Source: Soehngenia longivitae (GTDB lineage: Bacteria; Bacillota; Clostridia; Tissierellales; Tissierellaceae). Taken from it: DNA of 64,000 nt. Position 1 is the stretch's first letter; every line of letters begins with the position of its first letter. A program made the translations under genes and the position numbers. Shown here piece after piece: positions 44,749 through 54,415 of this stretch. Location of the stretch: the NCBI RefSeq assembly GCF_004684055.1, contig NZ_SRIB01000006.1, positions 62,001 through 126,000 on the forward strand, given 5' to 3'. The notes below the pieces were generated by a model. It was given only the letters and a program-made list of their open reading frames with translations. It was not told the DNA's origin and searched no databases.

Positions 44749-46146
44749 ATGGATTTTGACAAAGCAATAGAAGCATTAAAAGATGAGCTTATTTCATCGA
44801 CGCAAGAGGTAATAAGAATAAAATCTGTAGAAGATGATCCACAAAAGGGCATGCCTTTTGGGAAAGGGCCATATGATGCTCTTTGTTATGTTTTAGACCT
44901 GGGTGAAAAATTAGGATTTAAAGCTAAAAATTTAGATGGATATGCTGGACATCTTGATTTTGGTGAAGGGGAAGAAGTTGTAGGTGTACTTGGACATTTG
45001 GATGTGGTGCCTGAAGGAGATGGATGGACTTTTCCACCTTATGGAGCAGAAATTCATGATAATAAGATTTACGGACGGGGGAGCATGGATGATAAAGGGC
45101 CTGTAATGGCTGCTTTATATAGTATGAAAGCTCTTAAAGACAGCGGAGTAAAATTAAATAAAAAGATAAGATTGATACTTGGAACAAATGAAGAAACTGG
45201 ATGGGGTTGTATGCATCATTATTTTGCAAATGAAACACCTCCAAGCATGGCCTTTACACCAGATGCCGATTTTCCTGTAATCCATGGAGAAAAAGGAATT
45301 ATTGTATTTGACTTAAAATATAAGATTGATTCATTAGAAGACGAAAGCTTTTCCCTATTGAGTTTAAAAGGCGGAAATGCTGCTAATATGGTTCCAGACT
45401 ATGCTGAAGTTGTTATAAAGGTTGATTCAATTGATAAATCGATAGATGCATTGAGAAGATATGCAAATGAAAAAGGATATCAAGCTGACATTAAAGAAGA
45501 TAATGGAAACTTGAAAGTGTCAGTAAATGGTAAATCAGCTCACGGAAGTACACCAGAAAAAGGAGAAAATGCAATTACCTATTTGTTAAATCTATTATAT
45601 TCACATTTTAATGGGGAATCTAGTATTTATAATTTTCTAGACTGGTATGAGAAATCCTTAGCATTTAAATATAATGGTGAAAATTTTGGATGCGAATTTG
45701 AAGATGAATTATCCGGAAAATTGAATTTAAATGTGGGCGTTATTAAATTAGTTGGTGAAGAGATAATTCTTTCTATTAATATAAGATACCCGATATCTTA
45801 TAAGAGGGAAGACATTTATAGTAGTATAAGAGCTCATTTAAAAGGGTTGCCAATTGAAATAATAGAAGGCAACTCGGATAAAGATCCATTGTATGTGCCA
45901 AAAGACGATGTTTTAGTTCAAACTTTAATGAAGGTATATCAAGAACAAACTGGGGATTATGGAACTGAACCACTAGTAATAGGCGGTGGAACATATGCTA
46001 GAGCTATGAAAAATGCTGTCGCATTTGGACCTGTTTTTCCAGGGCAAGAAGAATTAGCTCATCAGAAAGATGAATTTATTTCAATTGATAATTTAGTTAA
46101 GCTTACGCAGATATACACGCATGCATTATATGAGTTAGCAAAATAA
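44749..46146 (+). CDS. pepV: Sapep/PepV-type metallodipeptidase
   Basis: Cytoplasmic M20 family dipeptidase. The metal motifs read LGHLDVVPEGDGW, GRGSMDDKGP, GTNEETGWG and, at the end, HQKDEFI. The 465-residue length fits the PepV/Sapep branch. ATG 44749 follows AAGGAGG. It lies 18 bases after thrS and is likely read from the same T-box-controlled transcript. Peptide use suits an amino-acid fermenter. Confidence 0.92.
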   Translation: MDFDKAIEALKDELISSTQEVIRIKSVEDDPQKGMPFGKGPYDALCYVLDLGEKLGFKAKNLDGYAGHLDFGEGEEVVGVLGHLDVVPEGDGWTFPPYGAEIHDNKIYGRGSMDDKGPVMAALYSMKALKDSGVKLNKKIRLILGTNEETGWGCMHHYFANETPPSMAFTPDADFPVIHGEKGIIVFDLKYKIDSLEDESFSLLSLKGGNAANMVPDYAEVVIKVDSIDKSIDALRRYANEKGYQADIKEDNGNLKVSVNGKSAHGSTPEKGENAITYLLNLLYSHFNGESSIYNFLDWYEKSLAFKYNGENFGCEFEDELSGKLNLNVGVIKLVGEEIILSINIRYPISYKREDIYSSIRAHLKGLPIEIIEGNSDKDPLYVPKDDVLVQTLMKVYQEQTGDYGTEPLVIGGGTYARAMKNAVAFGPVFPGQEELAHQKDEFISIDNLVKLTQIYTHALYELAK

Positions 46147-46148
46147 AT

Positions 46149-46177
46149 TTGACAAAAATAAATATTTAACTTATAAT
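46149..46177 (+). promoter_or_regulatory. Consensus promoter of the infC operon
   Basis: TTGACA at 46149-46154 and TATAAT at 46172-46177, spacer 17, a perfect sigma-A consensus starting right after the pepV stop. Confidence 0.92.
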
Positions 46178-46183
46178 TAGTTG

Positions 46184-46335
46184 GTAATTTAATATAATTT
46201 AATTTTTCAAGAAGAAGTTTCCGCTTCTCACCTTATAGTATCGTGCTCATAAGGTTATGTAAGATGATTGATTGTACAATACACTATTTTTGAGTGTATT
46301 TAAGCGGACACTTTTGTGTCCGCTAATTTTTTTGT
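46184..46335 (+). ncRNA. L20-type ribosomal leader with attenuator
   Basis: The untranslated leader before infC has several stems and ends in a nine-base terminator hairpin (AGCGGACAC, 46303-46311, with GTGTCCGCT, 46316-46324) and a T-run. Position before infC-rpmI-rplT fits the L20 leader of Firmicutes, where protein L20 binds and stops transcription of its own operon. The fold is inferred from position plus the terminator, not from a covariance match. Confidence 0.8.
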
Positions 46336-46346
46336 GGAGGTGTAGG

Positions 46347-46856
46347 ATTATAAAAGAACTTCAAATCAATGAAGAGATTAGAGAAAAAGAGGTTAGATTA
46401 ATTGATGTCGACGGGACTCAACTTGGGATTGTACCAATAAAAAAAGCACTTGAGATTGCTAATGAGAGAAGACTTGATTTAGTGAATGTTGCTCCAACTG
46501 CAAATCCACCAGTTTGTAGAATTCTCGATTATGGCAAATACAAATATGAATTGACTAAGAAAGAGAAAGAGGCTAGGAAAAATCAAAAGATAATTAATGT
46601 TAAGGAGATAAGATTGACTCCTAACATTGAAGAACATGATTTACAAGTGAAAGCAAATCGAGCTATAGAGTTCTTAAAAGATGGTGATAAAGTAAAAGTA
46701 TCAGTTCGTTTTAAAGGCAGAGAGATGGGGCATACTGAAATGGGAGAAGAAGTTTTAAAAGACTTTTTAAACCTTCTTGATGAATATGGAAAAGTTGAAA
46801 AAGAAGCTAAAATGGAAGGCAGAAACTTAGTGGTAATATTAGTACCAAAAGCATAA
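46347..46856 (+). CDS. infC: Translation initiation factor IF-3
   Basis: Binds the 30S subunit and checks start-codon pairing. Conserved segments are INEEIREKEVRLIDVDG, RLDLVNVAPTANPPVCRI, DYGKYKYE and KEIRLTPNIEEHDL. The best start is the rare codon ATT at 46347, six bases after GGAGG, followed by ATA; no ATG, GTG or TTG fits. Non-AUG starts are typical for infC because IF-3 represses its own weak-start message. With that start the protein is 169 residues, which fits the family. The operon leader ends just upstream. Confidence 0.95.
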   Translation: MIKELQINEEIREKEVRLIDVDGTQLGIVPIKKALEIANERRLDLVNVAPTANPPVCRILDYGKYKYELTKKEKEARKNQKIINVKEIRLTPNIEEHDLQVKANRAIEFLKDGDKVKVSVRFKGREMGHTEMGEEVLKDFLNLLDEYGKVEKEAKMEGRNLVVILVPKA

Positions 46857-46874
46857 CAAAGGGAGGAAAATCAA

Positions 46875-47069
46875 TTGAGAAAGATGAAAACACATAGAGC
46901 TTCAGCTAAGAGATTTAAAAGAACAGCGACAGGCGAATTAAAGAGGTACAAAGCATATAAAAGCCATAAAACAGGAAAAAAATCGGCAAAGAGAGTTAGA
47001 AATTTAAGAAAAGGCACTTTGGTAAGTGCTAGTGACAAGAGAAGAATAAATTCAATGTTACCAAATTAA
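46875..47069 (+). CDS. rpmI: 50S ribosomal protein L35
   Basis: Small basic large-subunit protein of 64 residues: [17 protein letters not shown] is the family start, and [16 protein letters not shown] follows. The start is TTG at 46875, eight bases after GGGAGG, in the usual position. It lies between infC and rplT, the standard three-gene order, in the leader-controlled operon. Confidence 0.96.
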   Translation: MRKMKTHRASAKRFKRTATGELKRYKAYKSHKTGKKSAKRVRNLRKGTLVSASDKRRINSMLPN

Positions 47070-47095
47070 TTATATCGTGTTAGGAGGAGAACATA

Positions 47096-47446
47096 ATGGC
47101 AAGAGTAAAAAGAGGAGTAAATGCAAAGAAAAGACATAAAAAAGTATTAAAACAAGCAAAAGGATATTATGGTGCTAAAAGTAAATTGTTTAGACCTGCT
47201 AATCAAGCAGTAATGAAATCGCTAAATTATTCATATATTGGTAGAAAACAAAGGAAAAGAGAATTCCGAAAGCTTTGGATTGCAAGAATAAATGCAGCAT
47301 CAAGACAAAATGGGTTGAGCTATAGCAAATTTATAAATGGCTTGAAAAAAGCTAATATAGAAGTAAATAGAAAGATGCTTTCTGAAATGGCAATCAATGA
47401 TGCTGAAGGTTTTGCAAAATTAGTTGAGATAGCTAAAAACGCTTAA
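47096..47446 (+). CDS. rplT: 50S ribosomal protein L20
   Basis: Binds 23S rRNA early in assembly and represses its own operon. [18 protein letters not shown] and [12 protein letters not shown] are hallmarks, followed by [19 protein letters not shown]. The 116-residue length is usual. ATG 47096 follows TTAGGAGGAG. Last gene of the infC operon; a terminator follows at 47458-47480. Confidence 0.97.
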   Translation: MARVKRGVNAKKRHKKVLKQAKGYYGAKSKLFRPANQAVMKSLNYSYIGRKQRKREFRKLWIARINAASRQNGLSYSKFINGLKKANIEVNRKMLSEMAINDAEGFAKLVEIAKNA

Positions 47447-47457
47447 TGCATAACATA

Positions 47458-47480
47458 AGTTCCAAAATTGGAACTTTTTT
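47458..47480 (+). terminator. Terminator after rplT
   Basis: Eight-base stem AGTTCCAA and TTGGAACT with loop AA, followed by six T residues. Confidence 0.92.
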
Positions 47481-47507
47481 GCATTTTAGTTCAATTTGGA
47501 GGACATT

Positions 47508-48854
47508 ATGGAATTAATCAAAAGTCATTTGTTTATTAGGTTTAAGTTAAATCCACCCCGAATACTAGCTTTAGGGTTTATGTTACTTATTATCATTGGT
47601 GCGCTATTACTAAATTTACCTATCGCTTCTCAAAATGGAGAGAGTATAGGTTTTATAAATGCACTCTTTACCTCAGCATCTGCAGTTTGCGTCACTGGAC
47701 TTGTAGTAGTAAATACAGCTACTCACTGGACATTATTTGGCCAGACAGTTATTATACTTTTAATCCAAATGGGTGGACTCGGTATTATGACCATGGCGAC
47801 AATTGTTGCAATGATTTCAGGCAGAAAAATTTCTTTAAAAGAGAGGCTTGTAATTAAAGAACAATTAAATCAAGAAACTCTATCTGGCCTTGTAAAATTG
47901 ACAAAATACGTTATTTATTTAACCCTTTTTATCGAAGGTATTGGAGCTTTATTTTTGTCAATCAAATTCATACCTCAATTTGGTTTAATTAAGGGAATTT
48001 GGTTTTCAGTATTCCATGCAGTCTCTGCTTTTTGTAATGCTGGCTTTGATATAACGGGAAATAGTTTAATGGATTATAACAATTCTGTATTAGTCATGCT
48101 TACAGTAGCATCTTTAATAGTATTGGGAGGAATAGGATTTGGTGTAATATTAGACGTTGTGCGAAATAGAAAATGGAGAAAACTATCACTTCATTCAAAA
48201 CTAGCAATTTCTTTTACAGTTTTTTTAATATTTTTTGGTACAATAATCTTTTATATTTTAGAATCAAATAACCCATTGACAATGCAAGAATTTACATTTA
48301 AAGAAAAGACTTTAGCATCGTTATTTGCATCAATTACACCGCGTACAGCAGGTTTTAATTCGATTGATGTCGCTGGAATGAATCAAAGTAGTACTTTATT
48401 GACAATTATATTGATGTTTATTGGGGGTTCACCAGGATCAACCGCAGGCGGAGTTAAAACTGTAACTATGCTAGTATTGATTATTTCTACTATAAGCATA
48501 ATCAAAGGAGAAAGAGATGTAGAAGTTTTTAAGAGAAGAATTCCTTATGAAACAATTTTTAAATCAATTGCAATTATAATGATAGGAATAGCTTTGGTGT
48601 TTTTTGTAACTTTTATATTAACTTTGACTGAAGATCAAGAATTTTTAAATATATTATTTGAGACAACATCTGCATTTGGTACTGTAGGACTATCAAGAGG
48701 TATTACTCCAGAATTGAGTAACGCAGGTAAGTTGATTTTGACTTTAACTATGTATTCTGGGAGAGTAGGTCCGCTAACATTAGCATTTGCAGTTGGTTAT
48801 AAAGAAGAACATAAGAGATTTAGATATGCAGAAGGAAATATTACGGTAGGTTAA
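47508..48854 (+). CDS. ktrB: Potassium uptake protein, KtrB/TrkH family
   Basis: Ion-translocating subunit with four repeated pore-loop units. A pore signature is visible in SASAVCVTGLVVVNTATHW, and again in HAVSAFCNAGFDI, ITPRTAGFNSID and TSAFGTVGLSRG. The 448-residue length is like KtrB. ATG 47508 follows TTGGAGGA. The next gene is its RCK regulator. KtrB-KtrA pairs are known cyclic-di-AMP targets in Firmicutes. Confidence 0.93.
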   Translation: MELIKSHLFIRFKLNPPRILALGFMLLIIIGALLLNLPIASQNGESIGFINALFTSASAVCVTGLVVVNTATHWTLFGQTVIILLIQMGGLGIMTMATIVAMISGRKISLKERLVIKEQLNQETLSGLVKLTKYVIYLTLFIEGIGALFLSIKFIPQFGLIKGIWFSVFHAVSAFCNAGFDITGNSLMDYNNSVLVMLTVASLIVLGGIGFGVILDVVRNRKWRKLSLHSKLAISFTVFLIFFGTIIFYILESNNPLTMQEFTFKEKTLASLFASITPRTAGFNSIDVAGMNQSSTLLTIILMFIGGSPGSTAGGVKTVTMLVLIISTISIIKGERDVEVFKRRIPYETIFKSIAIIMIGIALVFFVTFILTLTEDQEFLNILFETTSAFGTVGLSRGITPELSNAGKLILTLTMYSGRVGPLTLAFAVGYKEEHKRFRYAEGNITVG

Positions 48855-48866
48855 TGGGGGTCTATG

Positions 48867-49523
48867 ATGAAATCATTTGTTGTTGTTGGATGTGGCAGGT
48901 TTGGATCAGCAGTTGCTGAGACATTGTATAATTTAGGAAATGAAGTTTTAGCTATTGACGGAGATGAAGAAGTTATAGAAGCAATTTCGGGCCATGTTAC
49001 ACATGCGGTTCAGGCAGACGTAATGGATGAAAACGTCATGAGAGAACTCGGAATAAGAAATTTTGATGTAGCTGTCATAAGTATTGCATCAAATTTAGAA
49101 GCTTCTATTTTAGCAACTTTAATAGTGAAGGAATTGGGTGTAAAAAAAGTTGTTGCGAAAGCACAATCAGATTTACACGGAAAAGTTTTAAGAAAGATTG
49201 GTGCTGATAAAGTTATATTTCCTGAAAGAGATATGGGAGTTAGAGTTGCACACAACTTATCATCGAAAGGGATTATTGATTTTATTGAATTATCACCAGA
49301 ATACAGTATTATGGAGATACAGTCTGTAAAACAATGGACAGGCAAAAGTTTAGCACAGCTTAGGCTTAGAAATAAATATGGGATTAATGTAATGGCTATT
49401 AAAAGAGGCTCAGACATAAACGTTTCACCTGGGCCAGATGATGTTATATGTGAAGGAGATATTTTGCTAGCTTTGGGCAGTATATCTGATATGGCTAGAA
49501 TAGAGGAAAAAACAAGTGAATGA
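48867..49523 (+). CDS. ktrA: Potassium uptake regulatory subunit, KtrA/TrkA type
   Basis: A 218-residue protein with an RCK_N Rossmann domain (VVVGCGRFGSAVAETL, nucleotide binding) and an RCK_C domain (from about 135). RCK_C of KtrA binds cyclic di-AMP in related bacteria, which shuts the transporter. ATG 48867 is preferred over the adjacent ATG 48864 on spacing from GGGGG. It follows ktrB by nine bases after the stop. Its RCK_C is the same fold as in the BusR-like regulator at 24233. Confidence 0.94.
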   Translation: MKSFVVVGCGRFGSAVAETLYNLGNEVLAIDGDEEVIEAISGHVTHAVQADVMDENVMRELGIRNFDVAVISIASNLEASILATLIVKELGVKKVVAKAQSDLHGKVLRKIGADKVIFPERDMGVRVAHNLSSKGIIDFIELSPEYSIMEIQSVKQWTGKSLAQLRLRNKYGINVMAIKRGSDINVSPGPDDVICEGDILLALGSISDMARIEEKTSE

Positions 49524-50310
49524 TATAAGAAGAATTTCATCTAGAGAAAATAAATTTATAAAATTAGTAAGAAGCTTAGAAAATAGAAATTCTAGATGGA
49601 ACAAAAACTTATTCATAATAGAAGGCGAAAAAATATTATTAGAAGCTTTAGAATACAATCAAAGAATAGAGTGCATAATGATTTCGGAAAAAGCTAATTT
49701 AAGCGAAACTATAACTCAGAGTTTATCACGAAAAATGGATAAAACTGATGTATTTGTATTAGACCATAAATTGTTCGAATCCATAAGTAAATTAGAAAAT
49801 TCGCAAGGGATTTTGGCAGTTGTTAATTTTAGATTGTCTAATATAAAAGATATTCAGTCAAATAGCATTCTGCTTTATTCTGATGGAATTCAAGATCCTG
49901 GGAATTTAGGCACTATTATTAGAACAATTGATGCATTTGGATTAGATGGTTTGATTCTTGGGGCAAATACTGTTGATCCATACAATCCAAAAGTAATAAG
50001 AGCAACCATGGGATCCATTTTTAGGGTCCCAATTTTTTTAAACAGTATAGGAAGAGAAGGGATATTAGAGCTCAAAAATAGAGGTTTTAGATTCTTAGCA
50101 ACTATACCTAAAGATGGGATTCCAGTTAATGAATTTGACTTTAAAAGTGGAGATATCATTGTGATTGGAAATGAAGGCAGAGGTGTTTCAGATATTGTTA
50201 AAGAATTAGCTTCTGATTTTTTAATGATTAATATGAAAGGGAATGCAGAATCTCTGAATGCTAGCATTGCAGCATCAATTATCATGTATGAAATATCGAC
50301 TAAGATTTAA
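49516..50310 (+). CDS. TrmH/SpoU-family rRNA 2'-O-methyltransferase
   Basis: A 264-residue SPOUT enzyme. The N-terminal substrate-binding domain (RISSRENKFIKLVRSLENR, IIEGEKILLEAL) leads to a knotted domain with motif 1 NLGTIIRTIDAFG, motif 2 GNEGRG and motif 3 SLNASIAASI. It most resembles 23S rRNA guanosine methyltransferases such as RlmB/YsgA, but the exact base is unclear. The start is GTG at 49516 and overlaps the end of ktrA by eight bases. Confidence 0.9.
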   Translation: MNDIRRISSRENKFIKLVRSLENRNSRWNKNLFIIEGEKILLEALEYNQRIECIMISEKANLSETITQSLSRKMDKTDVFVLDHKLFESISKLENSQGILAVVNFRLSNIKDIQSNSILLYSDGIQDPGNLGTIIRTIDAFGLDGLILGANTVDPYNPKVIRATMGSIFRVPIFLNSIGREGILELKNRGFRFLATIPKDGIPVNEFDFKSGDIIVIGNEGRGVSDIVKELASDFLMINMKGNAESLNASIAASIIMYEISTKI

Positions 50311-50316
50311 AAAATA

Positions 50317-50325
50317 TGGTATAAT
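50317..50325 (+). promoter_or_regulatory. Extended -10 promoter of pheS
   Basis: TG-G-TATAAT at 50317-50325, just after the methyltransferase stop, with no good -35. The short 51-base leader has no T-box, unlike valS and thrS. Confidence 0.6.
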
Positions 50326-50375
50326 AAAGTAATGCATTTATCTATTTTACAATTTTATATTGAAAGGAGCATATG

Positions 50376-51398
50376 ATGGAAAATAAGCTCAATGAATTGC
50401 TAAAATCGGCAATAGAAGAAATAAAAAAATCCAATGACTTAAACGATATTGAAAAAATTAGAATTAAATATCTGGGCAAAAAAGGTCAATTGACTTTAAT
50501 ATTAAGAGAGATGGGGAATCTATCTAAAGAATTAAGACCTATAATAGGCCAAAAAGCAAATGAAGTTCGCTTTGAGATAGAAAGAATACTAGATGAGACT
50601 AAAACAAAGCTTGAACAACAGGAGAAATTTGAAAAAATTAGAATTGAAACAATAGATATTACTGAAAGAAGGAAGGTTAACTATTTAGGTCATAAACATC
50701 CACTACTCCAAACCATAAAGGAATTAGAAGATTTATTTATTAGTATGGGATTTAATGTTGTCACAGGTCCTGAGATAGAAACGGTAGAAAATAATTTTGA
50801 CATGTTAAATTCACCCGAAAACCATCCTTCTAGAGATCTATCTGACACTTTTTATATAAATGACAAACTATTGTTAAGAACACATACTTCACCAGTTCAA
50901 ATTAGGGCAATGATGAAATACAATGCACCACTAAAAATAATTTCTGCTGGTCGAACTTTTAGATTTGATGATGTTGATGACACCCATTCTCCTATGTTTC
51001 ACCAATTAGAAGGGCTAGTTGTAGATGAGAATATTTCAATGGCAAATTTAAAATATACTCTAGATATATTTATCAAAGAATTGTTTGGGAAAGACATGAA
51101 AACTAGATACAGGCCACATTATTTTCCATTTACTGAACCAAGTGCTGAAGTTGATGTAACTTGTGTAGAATGTAGAGGAGAGGGGTGCCCTCATTGCAAT
51201 TATACTGGTTGGTCAATGGAATTATTAGGATGTGGAATGGTTCATCCAAAAGTCTTAGAAAATTGCGGAATAGATTCAGAAAAATACACTGGTTTTGCAT
51301 TTGGAATGGGTGTTGATAGGATTACAATGGTTAAATATGGCATCAAAGATATAAGACTATTGTTTGACAATGACAATAGATTTTTAGAACAGTTTTAG
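50376..51398 (+). CDS. pheS: Phenylalanine--tRNA ligase alpha subunit
   Basis: Catalytic subunit of the alpha2beta2 class II enzyme. An N-terminal coiled-coil domain precedes the core with HPLLQTI, GFNVVTGPEIE, RTHTSPVQIR, FHQLEGLVVDE and GFAFGMGVDRI. 340 residues is usual. ATG 50376 fits better than 50373 by spacing from AAGGAG. pheT follows by 19 bases. Confidence 0.97.
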   Translation: MENKLNELLKSAIEEIKKSNDLNDIEKIRIKYLGKKGQLTLILREMGNLSKELRPIIGQKANEVRFEIERILDETKTKLEQQEKFEKIRIETIDITERRKVNYLGHKHPLLQTIKELEDLFISMGFNVVTGPEIETVENNFDMLNSPENHPSRDLSDTFYINDKLLLRTHTSPVQIRAMMKYNAPLKIISAGRTFRFDDVDDTHSPMFHQLEGLVVDENISMANLKYTLDIFIKELFGKDMKTRYRPHYFPFTEPSAEVDVTCVECRGEGCPHCNYTGWSMELLGCGMVHPKVLENCGIDSEKYTGFAFGMGVDRITMVKYGIKDIRLLFDNDNRFLEQF

Positions 51399-51417
51399 CA
51401 AAGGGTGTGATTATAAT

Positions 51418-53811
51418 ATGCTTTTACCGATTAAATGGCTTAAAAAATATGTTGATATTGAATTATCATCTAAAGAAATTGCAGATGGGCTTACATACTC
51501 TGGATCTCATGTAGAATCGATAATAAAACCAAATAAAGGAATTTCTGGAGTAGTAGTTGGGAAAATTGAAAAAATAGATGAACACCCAAATGCTGATAAA
51601 TTAAGAATTTGCAAAGTGAATCTAGGAAAAGAAGTTTTGACAATTGTTACTGGTGCACAAAATGTATCTGTGGAAGATTTAGTGCCTGTGGCAAAAGTAG
51701 GAGCACGTCTACCAAATGGAAAAGAGATCAGTGAAGCTGATTTTAGAGGGGTTGTTTCGCAAGGGATGTTATGTTCTTTAAGAGAATTAGGCTATGAAGA
51801 TAATGTCATACCTAAGGAAGCTAAAGATGGTATATTTATAATAAATGATGATGTAGAGCTCGGGTTAGATATAGTAAAGGCTTTATCCTTGGATGATGAA
51901 GTAATCGAATTTGAAATAACACCAAATAGACCGGATTGTCTTAGCATATATGGCATGGCAAGAGAGTCCGCTGCAACATTTAATGTAGATTTAAAAGATA
52001 TAGATATTCAAATCAATAATCAAGTTGATGACATTAAAGACTTGATCAATGGTATCGATGTAGCTACACAAAAATGTCATAGATATTATGCAAAAGCTAT
52101 AAAAGATGTAGAAATCAAACCATCTCCATTATGGCTCAAGACATCATTGATGAATTCTGGAGTAAGGCCAATAAACAACATTGTAGATGTTACTAATTAT
52201 GTTATGCTTGAATTAGGACAGCCACTACATGCATTTGATATCGATAAAATTGATGGTAGAAAGATAGTAATAAGGCAAGCTACAGATCATGAAAAACTGA
52301 CTACATTAGATGGTGTAGAGAGGGTATTAACACGAGAAGATATTGTGATCGCAGATGAATATAAAGCGATTGGGATAGCTGGAGTTATGGGGGGATCTAA
52401 CACTGAAATAACTCAGTCAACTAAGTTGGTAGTTCTCGAAGGCGCAAATTTTGAACCAAAAAATGTAAGACTTACTGCAAAAAGGTTAGGTTTGAGAACA
52501 GAAGCTTCGACAAGATTTGAAAAAGGGATTGACGAAAATTTATGTAAATTTGCGGTAGATAGAGCATGTCAACTCATTGAATTAATTGGTGCCGGTAAAA
52601 TATTAAATGGCAATTATGATATTATGAAGTTTATCCCAGAGAAGACTAATATCAAACTAAGAATGAGCAGAATAGAAAAATTATTAGGAGCAAAAATCGA
52701 AAAAGCTGAAGTGATAAATTATTTAAATAGGCTAAAATTCGAAACGAGTTTTTTAGATGAAGATATTTTAAACGTAGTAGTACCTACATTTAGAAGAGAT
52801 GTAAAAGTAGAAGCTGATTTGATAGAAGAAGTAGGAAGGCTTTATGGGTTTCATAATATTGAAGCAAAACCATTATTTGGGAAACTTACAAGAGGGGGCA
52901 GACCTGAAGACAAAGAATTGCAAAATTATATAAAAGACATATTATGGGGCCTTGGATTTAATGAAGCAATGACATATTCTTTTATTAGCCCAAGAGCATT
53001 TGATAAGTTGAACCTTCCTTCCAATCATGAGTTTAGAAACTATATCCGCTTAATGAATCCTCTTGGCGAAGATTATAGTGTTATGAGAACTACACTGACA
53101 CCTAATATGCTTGACTTGTTAAATAAAAATAATAATAGAGGCATAGAGAGCATGCGAGTGTATGAAATTGGGAATGTATTCTTGCCAAATTCTAGTAGAG
53201 ATTCCTTGCCAGAAGAGAAAGCTATGATATGCATAGGAATGTATGGAGATAAAGATTTTTATTTTCTAAAAGACGTGATTGAAATTCTATTAGAAAGGCT
53301 TGGGATAAAAGATATTGAGTATATCAGAGAATCAAATAATCCGATTTATCATCCAGGTAGAACTGCCAAAATGATTAAAAATAGCAAATCATTGGGCGTA
53401 TTTGGCGAGATTCATCCTGATATAATGAAAAATTATGATTTTGATAAAAGGGTATATATTGCAGAATTGGATTTTAATTGTCTTTTTGAATTTATAAACT
53501 TAGATAGAAAATACACTGAATTACCTAGATATCCATCAATAGTTAGAGATATAGCGATTGTCGTTGATGAAGATATTACAGTTGGTGATATTGAAGAAGT
53601 TATTAATTCAAATGGTAGAGAGCTGATTGAGAGTATTGAATTATTCGATATTTACAGAGGAAATCAAATTGATTCAGGTAAGAAAAGCCTTGCATTCTCT
53701 ATCAGATATAGATCAAGCGAAAAGACATTAAAAGACGAAGAAGTAAATCAAATTCAGAAAAAAATTATAGATGACTTGAGAGAAAAATTCCAAGCACGGC
53801 TAAGGAGTTGA
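51418..53811 (+). CDS. pheT: Phenylalanine--tRNA ligase beta subunit
   Basis: Editing and tRNA-binding subunit, 797 residues. An N-terminal tRNA-binding domain (DEHPNADKLRICKVNLG), the B3/B4 editing domain (RPINNIVDVTNYVMLELG, HAFD), B5, and a C-terminal anticodon-binding domain (ELPRYPSIVRDIAIVVDE) are all present. It ends at a terminator. Paired with pheS; there is no sign of a T-box. Confidence 0.97.
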   Translation: MLLPIKWLKKYVDIELSSKEIADGLTYSGSHVESIIKPNKGISGVVVGKIEKIDEHPNADKLRICKVNLGKEVLTIVTGAQNVSVEDLVPVAKVGARLPNGKEISEADFRGVVSQGMLCSLRELGYEDNVIPKEAKDGIFIINDDVELGLDIVKALSLDDEVIEFEITPNRPDCLSIYGMARESAATFNVDLKDIDIQINNQVDDIKDLINGIDVATQKCHRYYAKAIKDVEIKPSPLWLKTSLMNSGVRPINNIVDVTNYVMLELGQPLHAFDIDKIDGRKIVIRQATDHEKLTTLDGVERVLTREDIVIADEYKAIGIAGVMGGSNTEITQSTKLVVLEGANFEPKNVRLTAKRLGLRTEASTRFEKGIDENLCKFAVDRACQLIELIGAGKILNGNYDIMKFIPEKTNIKLRMSRIEKLLGAKIEKAEVINYLNRLKFETSFLDEDILNVVVPTFRRDVKVEADLIEEVGRLYGFHNIEAKPLFGKLTRGGRPEDKELQNYIKDILWGLGFNEAMTYSFISPRAFDKLNLPSNHEFRNYIRLMNPLGEDYSVMRTTLTPNMLDLLNKNNNRGIESMRVYEIGNVFLPNSSRDSLPEEKAMICIGMYGDKDFYFLKDVIEILLERLGIKDIEYIRESNNPIYHPGRTAKMIKNSKSLGVFGEIHPDIMKNYDFDKRVYIAELDFNCLFEFINLDRKYTELPRYPSIVRDIAIVVDEDITVGDIEEVINSNGRELIESIELFDIYRGNQIDSGKKSLAFSIRYRSSEKTLKDEEVNQIQKKIIDDLREKFQARLRS

Positions 53812-53838
53812 CAGGGTAGAAAATTTCTACCCTGTTTT
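53811..53838 (+). terminator. Terminator after pheT
   Basis: Stem ACAGGGTAGA with TCTACCCTGT around a short A/T loop, followed by TTTT; it starts at the pheT stop. Confidence 0.88.
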
Positions 53839-53862
53839 AATAAAATTTTAGGGGGAATAGTT

Positions 53863-54405
53863 ATGACGGATTATAAAAAGATAAATGTATTAATAGATGG
53901 TCGTAACTTTACAATTATTGGAACAGAAGATGAAAGATATGTCAGAGAATTAGCGGAGTATGTTGATGTTAATATAAAAAAACTTTCTAATAGGAATGAA
54001 AAATTAAGTCCTGCTATGGCAGCTACATTGGCAGCTTTGAATATTTCTGATGAATTGTTCAAAGCAAAGAATGAGCTTAAAGATTTGCAAAAAAAATCCA
54101 AAGAACCTCTAGAAAAATACGAAGGATTAAAAAAGGAAATTGAAGAATACAAGAAAACAATTGATGAACTAGAAAAGAAGAATATCGAACATAAAGATGA
54201 AGTGATTAAGACAAAAATGAATTTGGAAGAATTATATAAATCAGTAAATTTGTTAAAAGAGGAGTTAGAAGAAAAGAATAATAAAATAAAAGATTTACAA
54301 AAAGAAGTTGAAGAATATAAAGAGAAAAACTTTAAAGCCCAGGTTGAATTAGTAGAATTGAAAAAACAATTAACTGAATTGCAAAGCTTAAGTAAAAAGA
54401 AGTGA
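53863..54405 (+). CDS. zapA: Cell division protein ZapA with long coiled coil
   Basis: FtsZ-ring stabiliser. The N-terminal 90 residues form a ZapA domain (NVLIDGRNFTIIGTEDERYV, SPAMAATLAALNI) and are followed by about 90 residues of heptad-rich coiled coil (KEPLEKYEGLKKEIEEYKK and on). At 180 residues it is longer than the E. coli protein (109). Longer coiled coils are common in clostridial members. ATG 53863 follows GGGGGAAT. It lies between the pheT terminator and the U32 peptidase. Confidence 0.92.
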   Translation: MTDYKKINVLIDGRNFTIIGTEDERYVRELAEYVDVNIKKLSNRNEKLSPAMAATLAALNISDELFKAKNELKDLQKKSKEPLEKYEGLKKEIEEYKKTIDELEKKNIEHKDEVIKTKMNLEELYKSVNLLKEELEEKNNKIKDLQKEVEEYKEKNFKAQVELVELKKQLTELQSLSKKK

Positions 54406-54415
54406 GGAATATAAA

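Noticed and set aside
46272-46346. Longer N-terminus for infC
   Set aside because: The extension translates the leader terminator; the ATT start gives the normal IF-3 length.
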